Below are positions 34,427 through 43,244 of a stretch of 44,099 nucleotides of DNA, piece after piece; within the stretch, counting starts at the first letter, position 1, and each line of letters opens with the position of its first letter. A program made the translations under genes and the position numbers. Below the pieces are notes generated by a model, which worked only from the letters and a program-made list of their open reading frames with translations, ran no database searches and was not told the DNA's origin. Source of the DNA: Cryomorphaceae bacterium (GTDB taxonomy: Bacteria; Bacteroidota; Bacteroidia; Flavobacteriales; Flavobacteriaceae); the NCBI GenBank assembly GCA_003331265.1, contig QOPV01000019.1, positions 1-44,099 of the forward strand, read 5' to 3'.

Positions 34427-34443
34427 ATAATAATATTTAATTA

Positions 34444-36945
34444 GTGAAATATAGTTTTACAAAAATACTATTATTTATATTCTTGATTTCATTTTTGAAA
34501 TCTTGTGTGATTTCAAAAAATATTGAAAATAAAGAAATAGTCCTCAAATCAAGTGAAATTTATATAAACGGTCAATCCATTCCAAAAGACTCTTTAAAAC
34601 CTTTACTAACTCAAGATAAAAACAATTTTTTTTTAGGGGTCCCATTCTCTGCTTTATTATACGAATCTTCAAAAAAAGAACCTGATACTATTTTTAATAA
34701 TTGGATAAATAAAAATCCTAAAAGAGAAAAAAGAATCACTAAAATTCTCTCAAAAAAACAGATTTTTCAAATAAAAAAATATATTAAAAATTTCAATGAC
34801 TGGAAAAAAAGAAATGGAGAGGAGCTTCAAATAATTGATTCAACAAAAACACAAATTTCTATTGAAAATCTAAAGTCCTATTTTAAAAATAATGGATATT
34901 TCAAATCGAAAATTTCATCTCGTGTTGAAGTTGATTTAAATAATAAAAATTATGGAAAAGTAATTTATAAAATAGATTTAGGAAGTCAGTATTACTTAGA
35001 CAGTATTAAGACAAATATTCAATCTCCTTTACTTGACTCTATTTATACACAAAATATTAAAGATTCCTTTCTCAAAAAAAACAGTTCATTTAATACACTA
35101 AATTTTGAATCCGAGAGAAATAGGTTAGAAAAGCTATTTAAGAATTCTGGAATATATAATTTTCAAATTAGTTCTATTTCATTTCAAGTTTCAAGAGACA
35201 CAACTGGGACAGATTTACGGATTCCTGTTCAAATAAATATTGCAGAAAATACATTAAAAAAATACAGAGTTCATCAAATAAGTAAAGTAAATATTTATAC
35301 AAATAACTTTATTTCACTTTCAGAAAAGGACTTTGAAAATCCTATAACTTTTGAAAATATAAATATTTTTTCAAAAGGAAAATTGAGATATAAACCAAAA
35401 AATTTGACAAATTTAATTTCCTTTAAAAAAGGAGACCTTTACAGTGACTTACAAAGGTCAAAAACAATTAAACAATTAAACAATCTGGAAAATTTCCAGT
35501 ACCCCTCTGTAAGTTATAATTATTATAAAAATTCAAATAATCAACTAGAAGCCAACGTCTTATTAAATCCAAAAAAAAGATTTTCTTTAGGTTTTGGATT
35601 TGACATTAAGCATTCTAATATTGAAGACATCGGTATTGCCTTTGAAACTTCTTTCACAAGTAGAAATATTTTTCAGGGAGCAGAGAGATTAGAAATAAGT
35701 TCCAGAGGAACAATAGGAAAATCTGGTAATACTACTATCTCAGAATATGGCGTTGATGTTAGATTTAAATTCCCAAGATTATTTCTTCCGAGTAATTTTA
35801 AAAAAGTATTACCAATTGAATATAGCCCCACTACTTATCTTGGTTTAGGAACCTCAAAACAAACAAATATTGGATTAGATAGACAAAGTTTTAAATTTGA
35901 TTTAAATTATGATTGGATAAATCAATATGATAAAAAAATTAATTTAGGATTATTTAATATTGAACTGGTAAACAATAAAAACAGTATTAATTATTTCAAT
36001 ATTTATACCAACTCATTTAATTCTATTAACTCAATTGCATTAAACTCTAACACAAATAGCTCATATTTTGATTCTTACAATAATTTAATAATACCTGGTG
36101 GAATTAATTCATTTATTAATGATGTCATTAATAATAATATTCCACTGAACGAAACTGATTTAAATTCTGTAAATTATATAAATGATCGTCGAAATAGACT
36201 CACAGCTAATAATTTAATAATAGGATCAAACTTTTCAATTGAATCAAATAACAGAAGAAGTGTTTTTGATGAGGATTTTTCACAATTTAAAATAAAATTA
36301 GAATTAGCTGGAACTTTAACAAATTTTTTTGCTAATCAATTTAAAGCCCCCCTTGATGAATATGGAAATAAAAAAATTCTCGGTCTAGCATATTCGCAAT
36401 ACTTTAAGACAGAACTAAATTATATTAAACATTGGACTATTTCATCCAATTCAACATTTGCTTTTAGAGGATATTATGGAATTGCTATACCTTTTGGAAA
36501 TTCAGACAATGTTCCTTTTTCAAAGTCTTTTTTTTCAGGGGGATCAAATGACAATAGAGCCTGGGAAGTTTATAGATTAGGACCTGGTAGTAGTGGAGCA
36601 ATAAGTGAATTTAATGAAGCAAATATGAAAATAGCTTTTAATATAGAATATAGATTTGGATTGATAGGTAAACTTGATGGAGCTGTTTTTACTGATTTTG
36701 GGAATATATGGAACGTCTTTGATAACACAGAAGATCCTAAACGTACTTTTAATAGCTTCAAAGATTTAAATGAAATAGCGATTGGAAGTGGAATTGGAAT
36801 AAGATACAATGTTGGCTACTTTGTTTTAAGATTAGATATGGGTTTAAAAACATACAATCCAGCGCTTGATTTAGAAAAGAGATGGTTAACAGATTTTAAT
36901 CTTAAAAAAGCTGTGTTCAACATCGGACTTAATTATCCTTTTTAA
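34444..36945 (+). CDS. tamL: TamL-type BamA/TamA family outer-membrane lipoprotein
   Basis: 833 aa. The start is GTG at 34444, giving MKYSFTKILLFIFLISFLKS followed by lipid Cys21. Residues of about 50-370 hold POTRA-like repeats (IENLKSYFKNNGYFKSKISS and FESERNRLEKLFKNSGIYNF are typical helix-strand units). The second half is an Omp85 barrel beginning FGFDIKHSNIEDIGIAFE, with the conserved loop GGSNDNRAWEVYRLGPG near residue 700 and DGAVFTDFGNIWN after it. Bacteroidota TamL is a lipoprotein form of TamA. No tamB is adjacent. A BamA-like role cannot be excluded. Confidence 0.87.
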   Translation: MKYSFTKILLFIFLISFLKSCVISKNIENKEIVLKSSEIYINGQSIPKDSLKPLLTQDKNNFFLGVPFSALLYESSKKEPDTIFNNWINKNPKREKRITKILSKKQIFQIKKYIKNFNDWKKRNGEELQIIDSTKTQISIENLKSYFKNNGYFKSKISSRVEVDLNNKNYGKVIYKIDLGSQYYLDSIKTNIQSPLLDSIYTQNIKDSFLKKNSSFNTLNFESERNRLEKLFKNSGIYNFQISSISFQVSRDTTGTDLRIPVQINIAENTLKKYRVHQISKVNIYTNNFISLSEKDFENPITFENINIFSKGKLRYKPKNLTNLISFKKGDLYSDLQRSKTIKQLNNLENFQYPSVSYNYYKNSNNQLEANVLLNPKKRFSLGFGFDIKHSNIEDIGIAFETSFTSRNIFQGAERLEISSRGTIGKSGNTTISEYGVDVRFKFPRLFLPSNFKKVLPIEYSPTTYLGLGTSKQTNIGLDRQSFKFDLNYDWINQYDKKINLGLFNIELVNNKNSINYFNIYTNSFNSINSIALNSNTNSSYFDSYNNLIIPGGINSFINDVINNNIPLNETDLNSVNYINDRRNRLTANNLIIGSNFSIESNNRRSVFDEDFSQFKIKLELAGTLTNFFANQFKAPLDEYGNKKILGLAYSQYFKTELNYIKHWTISSNSTFAFRGYYGIAIPFGNSDNVPFSKSFFSGGSNDNRAWEVYRLGPGSSGAISEFNEANMKIAFNIEYRFGLIGKLDGAVFTDFGNIWNVFDNTEDPKRTFNSFKDLNEIAIGSGIGIRYNVGYFVLRLDMGLKTYNPALDLEKRWLTDFNLKKAVFNIGLNYPF

Positions 36946-36995
36946 ATCAAAATTTCTTATTAATTTAGCCACTTCAAAATAATTAATCATCAAAT

Positions 36996-38063
36996 ATGAA
37001 AGAAATAAATGCAGGAGTTGCTACAGGAAATGAAGTACAAAAGATTTTCAGTTTAGCAAAAGAAAAAGAATTTGCATTACCTGCGGTTAATGTTATTGGA
37101 TCAAATTCAATAAACGGAGTTTTAGAGACAGCATCTTCATTAAATGCGCCTGTTATTATTCAATTTTCAAATGGTGGAGCTGTTTTTAATGCTGGAAAAG
37201 GATTATCAAATAAAAATCAACATGCTGCAATTCGCGGAGCTATTGCAGGAGCTAAACATGTCCATGAGCTTTCAAAAGCTTATAACGTTCCGGTAATTCT
37301 TCATACAGACCATGCTGCAAAAAAACTTCTCCCATGGATTGACGGATTATTAATTGCAAGCGAAAATCATTTTAAATCAACTGGAAAATCACTATTTAGT
37401 TCACATATGATTGATCTTTCTGAAGAACCGATTGAAGAAAATATTTCTATTTGTAAAGAATATTTAAAAAGAATGGATAAAATTGGTATGACACTTGAAA
37501 TAGAATTAGGAATAACCGGAGGAGAAGAAGATGGTGTAGATAATACAGATATTGACGATTCAAAATTATATACTCAACCTGAAGAAGTAGCCTATGCTTA
37601 TGAAGAACTTTCAAAAGTTAGTAAAAGATTTACAGTCGCTGCTGCTTTTGGAAATGTACATGGAGTTTATAAGCCAGGAAATGTTAAATTAACTCCAAAA
37701 ATTCTTAAAAATTCACAAGAATATATTTCTAAGAAATTTAACGTTCCAAACAATACAATTGATTTTGTTTTTCATGGAGGGTCCGGGTCATCAGTTGAAG
37801 AAATTAGAGAAGCAATTAGTTATGGTGCTATTAAAATGAATATTGATACAGATATGCAATATGCTTTCATGTGTGGAATTAGAGACTACTTTGAATCAAA
37901 TCATGAATATTTAAAAAATCAAATTGGAAATCCTGACGGTTCAGATATTCCAAACAAGAAATATTATGATCCTCGAGTTTGGTTAAGAAAAGCAGAACTG
38001 AGCTTTAAAACTAGATTGACTCAAGCTTTTCATGACCTAAACAATGTAAATACTCTTCAATAA
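36996..38063 (+). CDS. fbaA: Class II fructose-bisphosphate aldolase
   Basis: 355 aa, zinc-dependent aldolase splitting fructose 1,6-bisphosphate into two triose phosphates. Motifs: LPAVNVIGSNSINGVLETAS, VILHTDHAAKKLLPW (zinc His and catalytic Asp), MTLEIELGITGGEEDGVDNT, AAAFGNVHGVYKPG (zinc His), FVFHGGSGSS and MNIDTDMQYAF. It is of the type A (E. coli FbaA-like) length. It follows tamL by 50 bp and precedes accD by 37 bp. Confidence 0.97.
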   Translation: MKEINAGVATGNEVQKIFSLAKEKEFALPAVNVIGSNSINGVLETASSLNAPVIIQFSNGGAVFNAGKGLSNKNQHAAIRGAIAGAKHVHELSKAYNVPVILHTDHAAKKLLPWIDGLLIASENHFKSTGKSLFSSHMIDLSEEPIEENISICKEYLKRMDKIGMTLEIELGITGGEEDGVDNTDIDDSKLYTQPEEVAYAYEELSKVSKRFTVAAAFGNVHGVYKPGNVKLTPKILKNSQEYISKKFNVPNNTIDFVFHGGSGSSVEEIREAISYGAIKMNIDTDMQYAFMCGIRDYFESNHEYLKNQIGNPDGSDIPNKKYYDPRVWLRKAELSFKTRLTQAFHDLNNVNTLQ

Positions 38064-38074
38064 ATTAGGTTTCT

Positions 38075-38082
38075 TATATTTG
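38075..38082 (+). promoter_or_regulatory. Putative -7 box for accD
   Basis: TATATTTG matches TAnnTTTG, 18 bp before the accD ATG and 11 bp after the fbaA stop. No well-placed -33 TTG. Confidence 0.4.
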
Positions 38083-38100
38083 AATAAATATCCTTAAAAA

Positions 38101-38964
38101 ATGGCTTGGTTTAAAAGAACAATTAAAGGAATTCAGACTGCTACAAAAGAAAAAAAAGATACACCTGAGGGGTTATGGCATAAAACACCAACAGGAAAGA
38201 TTATAGATACTGATGAGCTTGAGCAAAACTTTTATGTATCTCCTGAAGATGGGTTTCATTTAAGAATTGGAAGTGAAGAATATTTTAAAATACTTTTTGA
38301 TAGTAGTTACAAAGAACTTGATTCAAAAATATCATCAAAAGATCCTTTAAAATTTTCTGATAATAAATCGTATAAAAAAAGAACCAAAGAAGCAGAAAAG
38401 AAAACTGGTTTAAAAGATGCCATAAGAATAGCTGTAGGGAAATCTTTGGGTTTAGAAATTGTTGTAGCTTGCATGGACTTTAGGTATATAGGAGGATCTA
38501 TGGGTTCAGTTGTGGGAGAAAAAATAACAAGAGCTGTTGATCAAGCAATTACTAAAAAAATTCCTTTGGTAATAATTTCAAAATCAGGCGGAGCTAGAAT
38601 GATGGAAGGCGCAATTTCGTTAATGCAAATGGCTAAAACATCAGCAAAACTTGCCCAACTTTCAAATTCAAAACTTCCTTATGTTTCACTTTGTACTGAT
38701 CCAACAACAGGAGGAACAACTGCATCTTTTGCAATGCTTGGTGATATTAATATTTCTGAACCTGGAGCACTAATTGGTTTTGCAGGCCCAAGGGTTGTTA
38801 AGGACACCACAGGTAAAGATTTACCAGATGGATTTCAAACATCTGAATTTTTACTTGAACATGGCTTTTTAGATTTTATTACAACAAGAACTCAACTCAA
38901 ACATAAAATAAATTTATATTTTGATTTAATATTAAATAGGCCTGTTAGGTCTTCAAATATTTAA
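38101..38964 (+). CDS. accD: Acetyl-CoA carboxylase carboxyltransferase subunit beta
   Basis: 287 aa. With AccA it moves carbon dioxide from biotin to acetyl-CoA, making malonyl-CoA for fatty acid synthesis. The crotonase-like core is complete: [61 protein letters not shown] and [14 protein letters not shown]. The N-terminal region ([20 protein letters not shown]) aligns with the E. coli zinc ribbon, but all four Cys positions are replaced and the N-terminal region contains no Cys. A TATATTTG box precedes it. It stands between fbaA and rpsO. Confidence 0.96.
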   Translation: MAWFKRTIKGIQTATKEKKDTPEGLWHKTPTGKIIDTDELEQNFYVSPEDGFHLRIGSEEYFKILFDSSYKELDSKISSKDPLKFSDNKSYKKRTKEAEKKTGLKDAIRIAVGKSLGLEIVVACMDFRYIGGSMGSVVGEKITRAVDQAITKKIPLVIISKSGGARMMEGAISLMQMAKTSAKLAQLSNSKLPYVSLCTDPTTGGTTASFAMLGDINISEPGALIGFAGPRVVKDTTGKDLPDGFQTSEFLLEHGFLDFITTRTQLKHKINLYFDLILNRPVRSSNI

Positions 38965-38988
38965 TTACTTCTTTTCAAAATTTAATCC

Positions 38989-38996
38989 TATATTTG
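38989..38996 (+). promoter_or_regulatory. Putative -7 box for rpsO
   Basis: TATATTTG followed by CGCC matches the Bacteroidota -7 consensus TAnnTTTG. It lies 54 bp before the rpsO ATG, leaving a leader of about 45 nt. No clean -33 TTG at 19-21 bases upstream. Confidence 0.55.
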
Positions 38997-39050
38997 CGCC
39001 TCCGATAAATTAATATTGGTTACATAAGAATTATTTACAAAAATATTGGC

Positions 39051-39320
39051 ATGTATTTATCTAAAGAAAACAAAAAAGAAATATTTAAAGAACACGGAAA
39101 GTCTGATACAGATACTGGTTCTGCAGAAGGTCAAATAGCTTTATTTACAGCTAGAATCAACCATTTAACTGAACACCTTAAAAACAATCGTAAAGATTTT
39201 AATACCGAAAGATCTTTAGTAATGATGGTAGGTAAAAGAAAAAGTCTTTTAAGCTACTTGAAAAGTAAAGATATTAGTCGTTACAGGGAAATTATAAAGA
39301 AACTTAATCTGCGTAAATAA
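39051..39320 (+). CDS. rpsO: 30S ribosomal protein S15
   Basis: 89 aa, exactly the family length. The signature is visible: LFTARINHLTEHLKNNRKDF (LTxHLxxHxKDxxSRRGL region) then LVMMVGKRKSLLSYLKSKDI and YREIIKKLNLRK. It binds 16S rRNA helices 20-22 early in assembly. In many bacteria rpsO represses its own mRNA through its leader and is linked to pnp, which follows here after 62 bp. A leader of about 45-55 nt precedes it. Confidence 0.98.
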   Translation: MYLSKENKKEIFKEHGKSDTDTGSAEGQIALFTARINHLTEHLKNNRKDFNTERSLVMMVGKRKSLLSYLKSKDISRYREIIKKLNLRK

Positions 39321-39382
39321 ATATTTTTTACATAGTTTTTCATTGGTATTCTACTTAAGACACAACAAACCTTAATTAATTA

Positions 39383-40759
39383 ATGAAAAATATGAAAATT
39401 AAAACTTATAATGAGTCTATCGATTTAGGAGATGGACGTATAATCACTTTGGAAACTGGAAAGCTTGCTAAACAAGCACATGGTTCAGTAGTGGTTCAAA
39501 TGGGAAAAGCAATGCTTTTGTGTACTGTTGTTTCCAATTATGAAGCTTCAAATGTAGATTTTTTACCATTAACAGTTGATTACAGAGAAAAATTTGCTGC
39601 TGCTGGAAGATATCCAGGCGGATTCTTTAAAAGAGAAGCTAGACCTAGTGATGGAGAAGTATTAACTATGAGATTAGTTGATAGAGTACTAAGACCTTTA
39701 TTTCCTAAAGATTATCATTCAGAAGTACAGGTTATGATTCAATTAATGTCTCATGACGAAGATGTAATGCCAGACGCTTTAGCAGGTCTTGCTGCTTCTG
39801 CTGCAATTCAACTTAGCGACTTTCCTTTTGAATGTGCAATTTCCGAAGCTCGTGTAGCTAGAGTTGATGGTAAATTTATTATCAATCCAAGTAGAACTCA
39901 ATTAGCAGATGCTGATATAGAAATAATGGTGGGTGCATCAGCTGATTCAGTTATGATGGTTGAGGGAGAGATGGATGAATGTAGTGAAGAAGAAATGGCC
40001 GATGCTATAAAATTTGCTCATGAATCTATAAAAATACAAATTGAAGCACAAGAGAGATTAGCCAATGCTGTAGGTAGAAAAGAGGTAAGGGAATATGAAT
40101 CTAGTGAAGAAAACGAAGATTTAGCAAAACAAATTCATGATGCTAGTTATGAAAAGTGTTATGCAATAGCTAAAAAAGGAACTTCAAAAGCAGAACGTAG
40201 TCTGGCTTTTTCAAACTTAAAAGAAGAAGTTAAAGCATCATTTTCAGAAGAAGAAATCGAAGAATACGGAAAATTAATTGGAAAATATTTTAGTAAAGCT
40301 CAAAAAGAGGCTATTAGAGAGTTAACATTAAGCGAAGGAGTTAGACTAGATGGTAGAAAAACAGATGAAATAAGAGATATTTGGAGTGAAGTTGACTATT
40401 TACCTTCAACTCATGGATCAGCAATTTTTTCGAGAGGAGAAACTCAAGCTCTAGCAACTGTTACATTAGGAACATCTAGAGATGCAAACAAAATTGATAT
40501 GCCCTCATATGAAGGTGAAGAAACTTTTTATTTACACTATAACTTCCCACCTTTTTGTACAGGAGAAGCAAGACCTCTAAGAGGAACTTCAAGAAGAGAG
40601 GTAGGACATGGAAATTTAGCTCAAAGAGGATTAAAAGGAATGATACCTGACGATTGCCCTTACACTGTAAGAGTTGTAAGTGAAGTTCTAACGGTTCTTC
40701 TTCAATGGCCACAGTTTGCTCAGGAACAATGGCCCTTATGGATGCCGGTGTTCAATTAA
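39383..40759 (+). CDS. pnp: Polynucleotide phosphorylase, N-terminal part of a frameshifted gene
   Basis: Encodes the first ~435 residues of PNPase: RNase PH domain 1 ([56 protein letters not shown]), the helical linker, and most of RNase PH domain 2 ([67 protein letters not shown]). It then leaves frame at about 40688, and the last ~24 residues ([18 protein letters not shown]...) are out-of-frame translation to a stop at 40757. A -1 shift at that point restores SNGSSSM and the rest. The break falls just before the phosphate-binding serines, so this product should be inactive alone. PNPase degrades RNA 3' to 5' using phosphate. Confidence 0.93.
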   Translation: MKNMKIKTYNESIDLGDGRIITLETGKLAKQAHGSVVVQMGKAMLLCTVVSNYEASNVDFLPLTVDYREKFAAAGRYPGGFFKREARPSDGEVLTMRLVDRVLRPLFPKDYHSEVQVMIQLMSHDEDVMPDALAGLAASAAIQLSDFPFECAISEARVARVDGKFIINPSRTQLADADIEIMVGASADSVMMVEGEMDECSEEEMADAIKFAHESIKIQIEAQERLANAVGRKEVREYESSEENEDLAKQIHDASYEKCYAIAKKGTSKAERSLAFSNLKEEVKASFSEEEIEEYGKLIGKYFSKAQKEAIRELTLSEGVRLDGRKTDEIRDIWSEVDYLPSTHGSAIFSRGETQALATVTLGTSRDANKIDMPSYEGEETFYLHYNFPPFCTGEARPLRGTSRREVGHGNLAQRGLKGMIPDDCPYTVRVVSEVLTVLLQWPQFAQEQWPLWMPVFN

Positions 40760-41589
40760 CTAGACCTGTTTCAGGTATAGCAATGGGACTAATTTCTGAT
40801 GGTGACAGGTATGCTGTTTTAAGTGATATTTTAGGTGATGAAGATCATTTGGGTGATATGGACTTTAAAGTTACTGGAACATCAGAAGGAATTACAGCAT
40901 GTCAAATGGATATTAAGATAAAAGGTCTTTCATATGAGATTTTAGTAAATGCTTTAAAGCAAGCTAGAGACGGAAGACTTCATATTCTAGATAAAATTTC
41001 TGAAACTATTGAAAAGCCAAATGCAGATGTAAAATCTCATTCTCCAAAAATGGTAACTAGTAGGATTCCTAACGAATTTATTGGTCCATTTATTGGCCCA
41101 GGTGGAAAAGTTATTCAAGAACTACAAAAAGTTACAGGATGTACTATTGTAATTAACGAAGATCCTGAAACAGAGGAGGGTATCGTTGAAATTCTTGGTA
41201 CTGATCAAGAAGGAATTGATTCTGTACTTTCAAAAATTGAATCTCTACTGTTTAAACCTGAAAAAGGAAATACATATAAAGTAAAAGTTATAAAAATGCT
41301 TGATTTTGGGGCTGTTGTTGAATACTTAGATGCTCCAGGTAATGAAGTGCTTTTACATGTTAGTGAAATAGCTTGGGAAAGAACAAATAATGTAAGTGAC
41401 GTTCTTAAATTGGGTGACGAATTAGAAATAAAATATTTTGGGGTAGATCCAAGAACAAGAAAAGAAAAAGTTTCCAGGAAAGCTTTATTAGAAAAGCCTG
41501 AAGGTTATGTAGAAAGACCTCCTAGATCTGATAATAAAGGGAGAGACAATAGAAGGGGAGATAACAGAAATAGAAACAATAGATCTTAA
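40705..41589 (+). CDS. pnp: Polynucleotide phosphorylase, C-terminal part of a frameshifted gene
   Basis: 294 aa in the -1 frame relative to the first part, opening at an ATG that is the Met of the expected SNGSSSM motif: [20 protein letters not shown]. It contains the end of RNase PH domain 2 ([31 protein letters not shown], shown in part), the KH domain ([20 protein letters not shown]) and the S1 RNA-binding domain ([20 protein letters not shown] ... [15 protein letters not shown]). The Arg/Asp/Asn-rich tail is typical of Bacteroidota. Coding upstream of the ATG in this frame is blocked by TGA at 40681-40683. The two parts together span about 735 codons, close to a normal PNPase. Confidence 0.92.
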   Translation: MATVCSGTMALMDAGVQLTRPVSGIAMGLISDGDRYAVLSDILGDEDHLGDMDFKVTGTSEGITACQMDIKIKGLSYEILVNALKQARDGRLHILDKISETIEKPNADVKSHSPKMVTSRIPNEFIGPFIGPGGKVIQELQKVTGCTIVINEDPETEEGIVEILGTDQEGIDSVLSKIESLLFKPEKGNTYKVKVIKMLDFGAVVEYLDAPGNEVLLHVSEIAWERTNNVSDVLKLGDELEIKYFGVDPRTRKEKVSRKALLEKPEGYVERPPRSDNKGRDNRRGDNRNRNNRS

Positions 41590-41678
41590 GCCTATTTTTC
41601 AACAATTTTTTAAATAATATTAAAATAAATTGTAACCTTTTTATTTTTTTTAACGTATAATAGATTTAACACCTTTAA

Positions 41679-42542
41679 ATGAGACAATTAAAAATAACAA
41701 AGCAAGTTACTAATAGGGAAACAGCTTCCTTAGATAAATATTTACAAGAAATTGGAAAGGTTGATTTAATTACTGCTGAAGAAGAAGTTGAATTAGCACA
41801 AAAAATTAGAGCCGGAGATGAAAATGCTCTAGATAAACTTACTAAAGCTAATCTTAGATTCGTTGTTTCAGTCGCTAAGCAGTACCAAAATCAAGGTTTA
41901 ACTCTACCTGACCTTATAAATGAAGGTAATTTAGGGCTAATAAAAGCTGCAAGAAGATTTGATGAAACTAGAGGGTTCAAATTTATATCATATGCTGTTT
42001 GGTGGATTCGTCAATCCATTCTTCAAGCATTAGCGGAACAATCTAGAATAGTTAGACTTCCACTTAATAAAATTGGTTCAATAAATAAAATAAATAAAAT
42101 GTTTGCTTTCTTAGAGCAGGCCAACGAGAGAGTTCCCTCTGCTGAAGAAATTGCAAAAGAATTAGACATGACAATTTCGGATGTCAAAGAATCTATGAAA
42201 AATTCTGGAAGACATGTATCTATGGATGCTCCATTAGTTGAGGGTGAAGATTCTAATTTGTATGATGTTTTAAGAAGTGGAGAATCTCCAAATCCGGATA
42301 AAAATCTTCTTCATGAATCTTTGAGAACAGAAATTGAAAGAGCTCTTGAAACTTTAACTCCAAGAGAAGCAGATGTTGTTAGACTTTATTTTGGTTTAGG
42401 TGAAAAGCACGCTATGACTTTGGAGGAAATTGGAGAAACATTTGATTTAACAAGGGAAAGAGTTAGACAAATCAAAGAAAAAGCTATTCGTAGACTTAAA
42501 CACACCTCAAGAAGTAAAATATTAAAAACATACTTAGGCTAA
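41679..42542 (+). CDS. rpoD: Primary RNA polymerase sigma factor (sigma-70, Bacteroidota type)
   Basis: 287 aa, the short primary sigma factor of Bacteroidota. Region 1.2 is [18 protein letters not shown]. Region 2 is [26 protein letters not shown] with [23 protein letters not shown], the -10 recognition helix. Region 3 is [15 protein letters not shown]. Region 4 is [17 protein letters not shown] and [20 protein letters not shown]. There is no long region 1.1. It recognises TTTG/TAnnTTTG-type promoters, which agrees with the boxes seen in this window. It lies 89 bp after pnp and 1 nt before rpe. Confidence 0.96.
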   Translation: MRQLKITKQVTNRETASLDKYLQEIGKVDLITAEEEVELAQKIRAGDENALDKLTKANLRFVVSVAKQYQNQGLTLPDLINEGNLGLIKAARRFDETRGFKFISYAVWWIRQSILQALAEQSRIVRLPLNKIGSINKINKMFAFLEQANERVPSAEEIAKELDMTISDVKESMKNSGRHVSMDAPLVEGEDSNLYDVLRSGESPNPDKNLLHESLRTEIERALETLTPREADVVRLYFGLGEKHAMTLEEIGETFDLTRERVRQIKEKAIRRLKHTSRSKILKTYLG

Positions 42543-42543
42543 G

Positions 42544-43197
42544 ATGAAACTAATAGCACCTTCAATGCTTGCATCTGACTTTGGAAATCTAAAGGATGAG
42601 ATTTCGATGGTTAATAATAGTAAAGCTGATTGGTTCCATATTGATGTAATGGATGGTGTTTTCGTTCCAAACATATCTTTTGGAACTCCAATAATGAATG
42701 TTTTAAAAAAATGCGCGAAAAAACCATTAGATGTACATTTGATGATTGTTAATCCAGATAATTATATAGAAAAATTTGCAGAACTTGGAAGTAGTGTGTT
42801 AACAGTTCACGCTGAAGCTTGTACACATTTACATAGGACAGTTCAAAAAATTAAATCCCTTAAAATTAAAGCTGGAGTTGCAATCAATCCTCACACTCCT
42901 ATTTCATCCCTAGAATCAATTGTGAATGAAATTGATTTAGTTTGTATAATGAGTGTTAATCCCGGTTTTGGAGGGCAATCTTTTATTGAAAATACTTATC
43001 AAAAAATAGAAGACCTTAAATCACTAATCGATAAGAAAAACTCTAAAGCCATAATAGAAATAGATGGTGGAGTAACATCTAAAAACGCAAAAAAATTAGT
43101 TGATAAAGGAGCCGACGTTCTGGTTGCAGGAAGCTTTGTGTTTAAATCAGATAACCCAACTGAAACGATAAGTACTCTCTCCAATTTAATAAACTAA
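42544..43197 (+). CDS. rpe: Ribulose-phosphate 3-epimerase
   Basis: 217 aa TIM-barrel enzyme of the pentose phosphate pathway, interconverting ribulose 5-phosphate and xylulose 5-phosphate. Motifs: LIAPSMLASDFGNL, WFHIDVMDGVFVPNISFG (metal His and catalytic Asp), LDVHLMIVNP, VCIMSVNPGFGGQSFI, and IEIDGGVTSKNA with the second catalytic Asp. Length matches the family. It begins 1 nt after the rpoD stop, so it is co-transcribed with rpoD. Confidence 0.97.
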   Translation: MKLIAPSMLASDFGNLKDEISMVNNSKADWFHIDVMDGVFVPNISFGTPIMNVLKKCAKKPLDVHLMIVNPDNYIEKFAELGSSVLTVHAEACTHLHRTVQKIKSLKIKAGVAINPHTPISSLESIVNEIDLVCIMSVNPGFGGQSFIENTYQKIEDLKSLIDKKNSKAIIEIDGGVTSKNAKKLVDKGADVLVAGSFVFKSDNPTETISTLSNLIN

Positions 43198-43224
43198 ATT
43201 TTAATATATTTTATTTAATTTAAG

Positions 43225-43244
43225 TACATAAATTAATTTATGTA
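43225..43244. repeat. 20-bp perfect palindrome over the anmK start codon
   Basis: TACATAAATT at 43225-43234 is followed directly by its exact reverse complement at 43235-43244. The anmK ATG (43240-43242) lies inside the right arm. In RNA this could form an AU hairpin hiding the start codon; in DNA it could be an operator. In such AT-rich sequence a palindrome of this length may also arise by chance. Confidence 0.55.

Noticed and set aside
41590-41678. Promoter or terminator between pnp and rpoD
   Set aside because: Only AT-rich sequence with T runs; no proper stem-loop and only an imperfect TAGATTTA box, so nothing is called.
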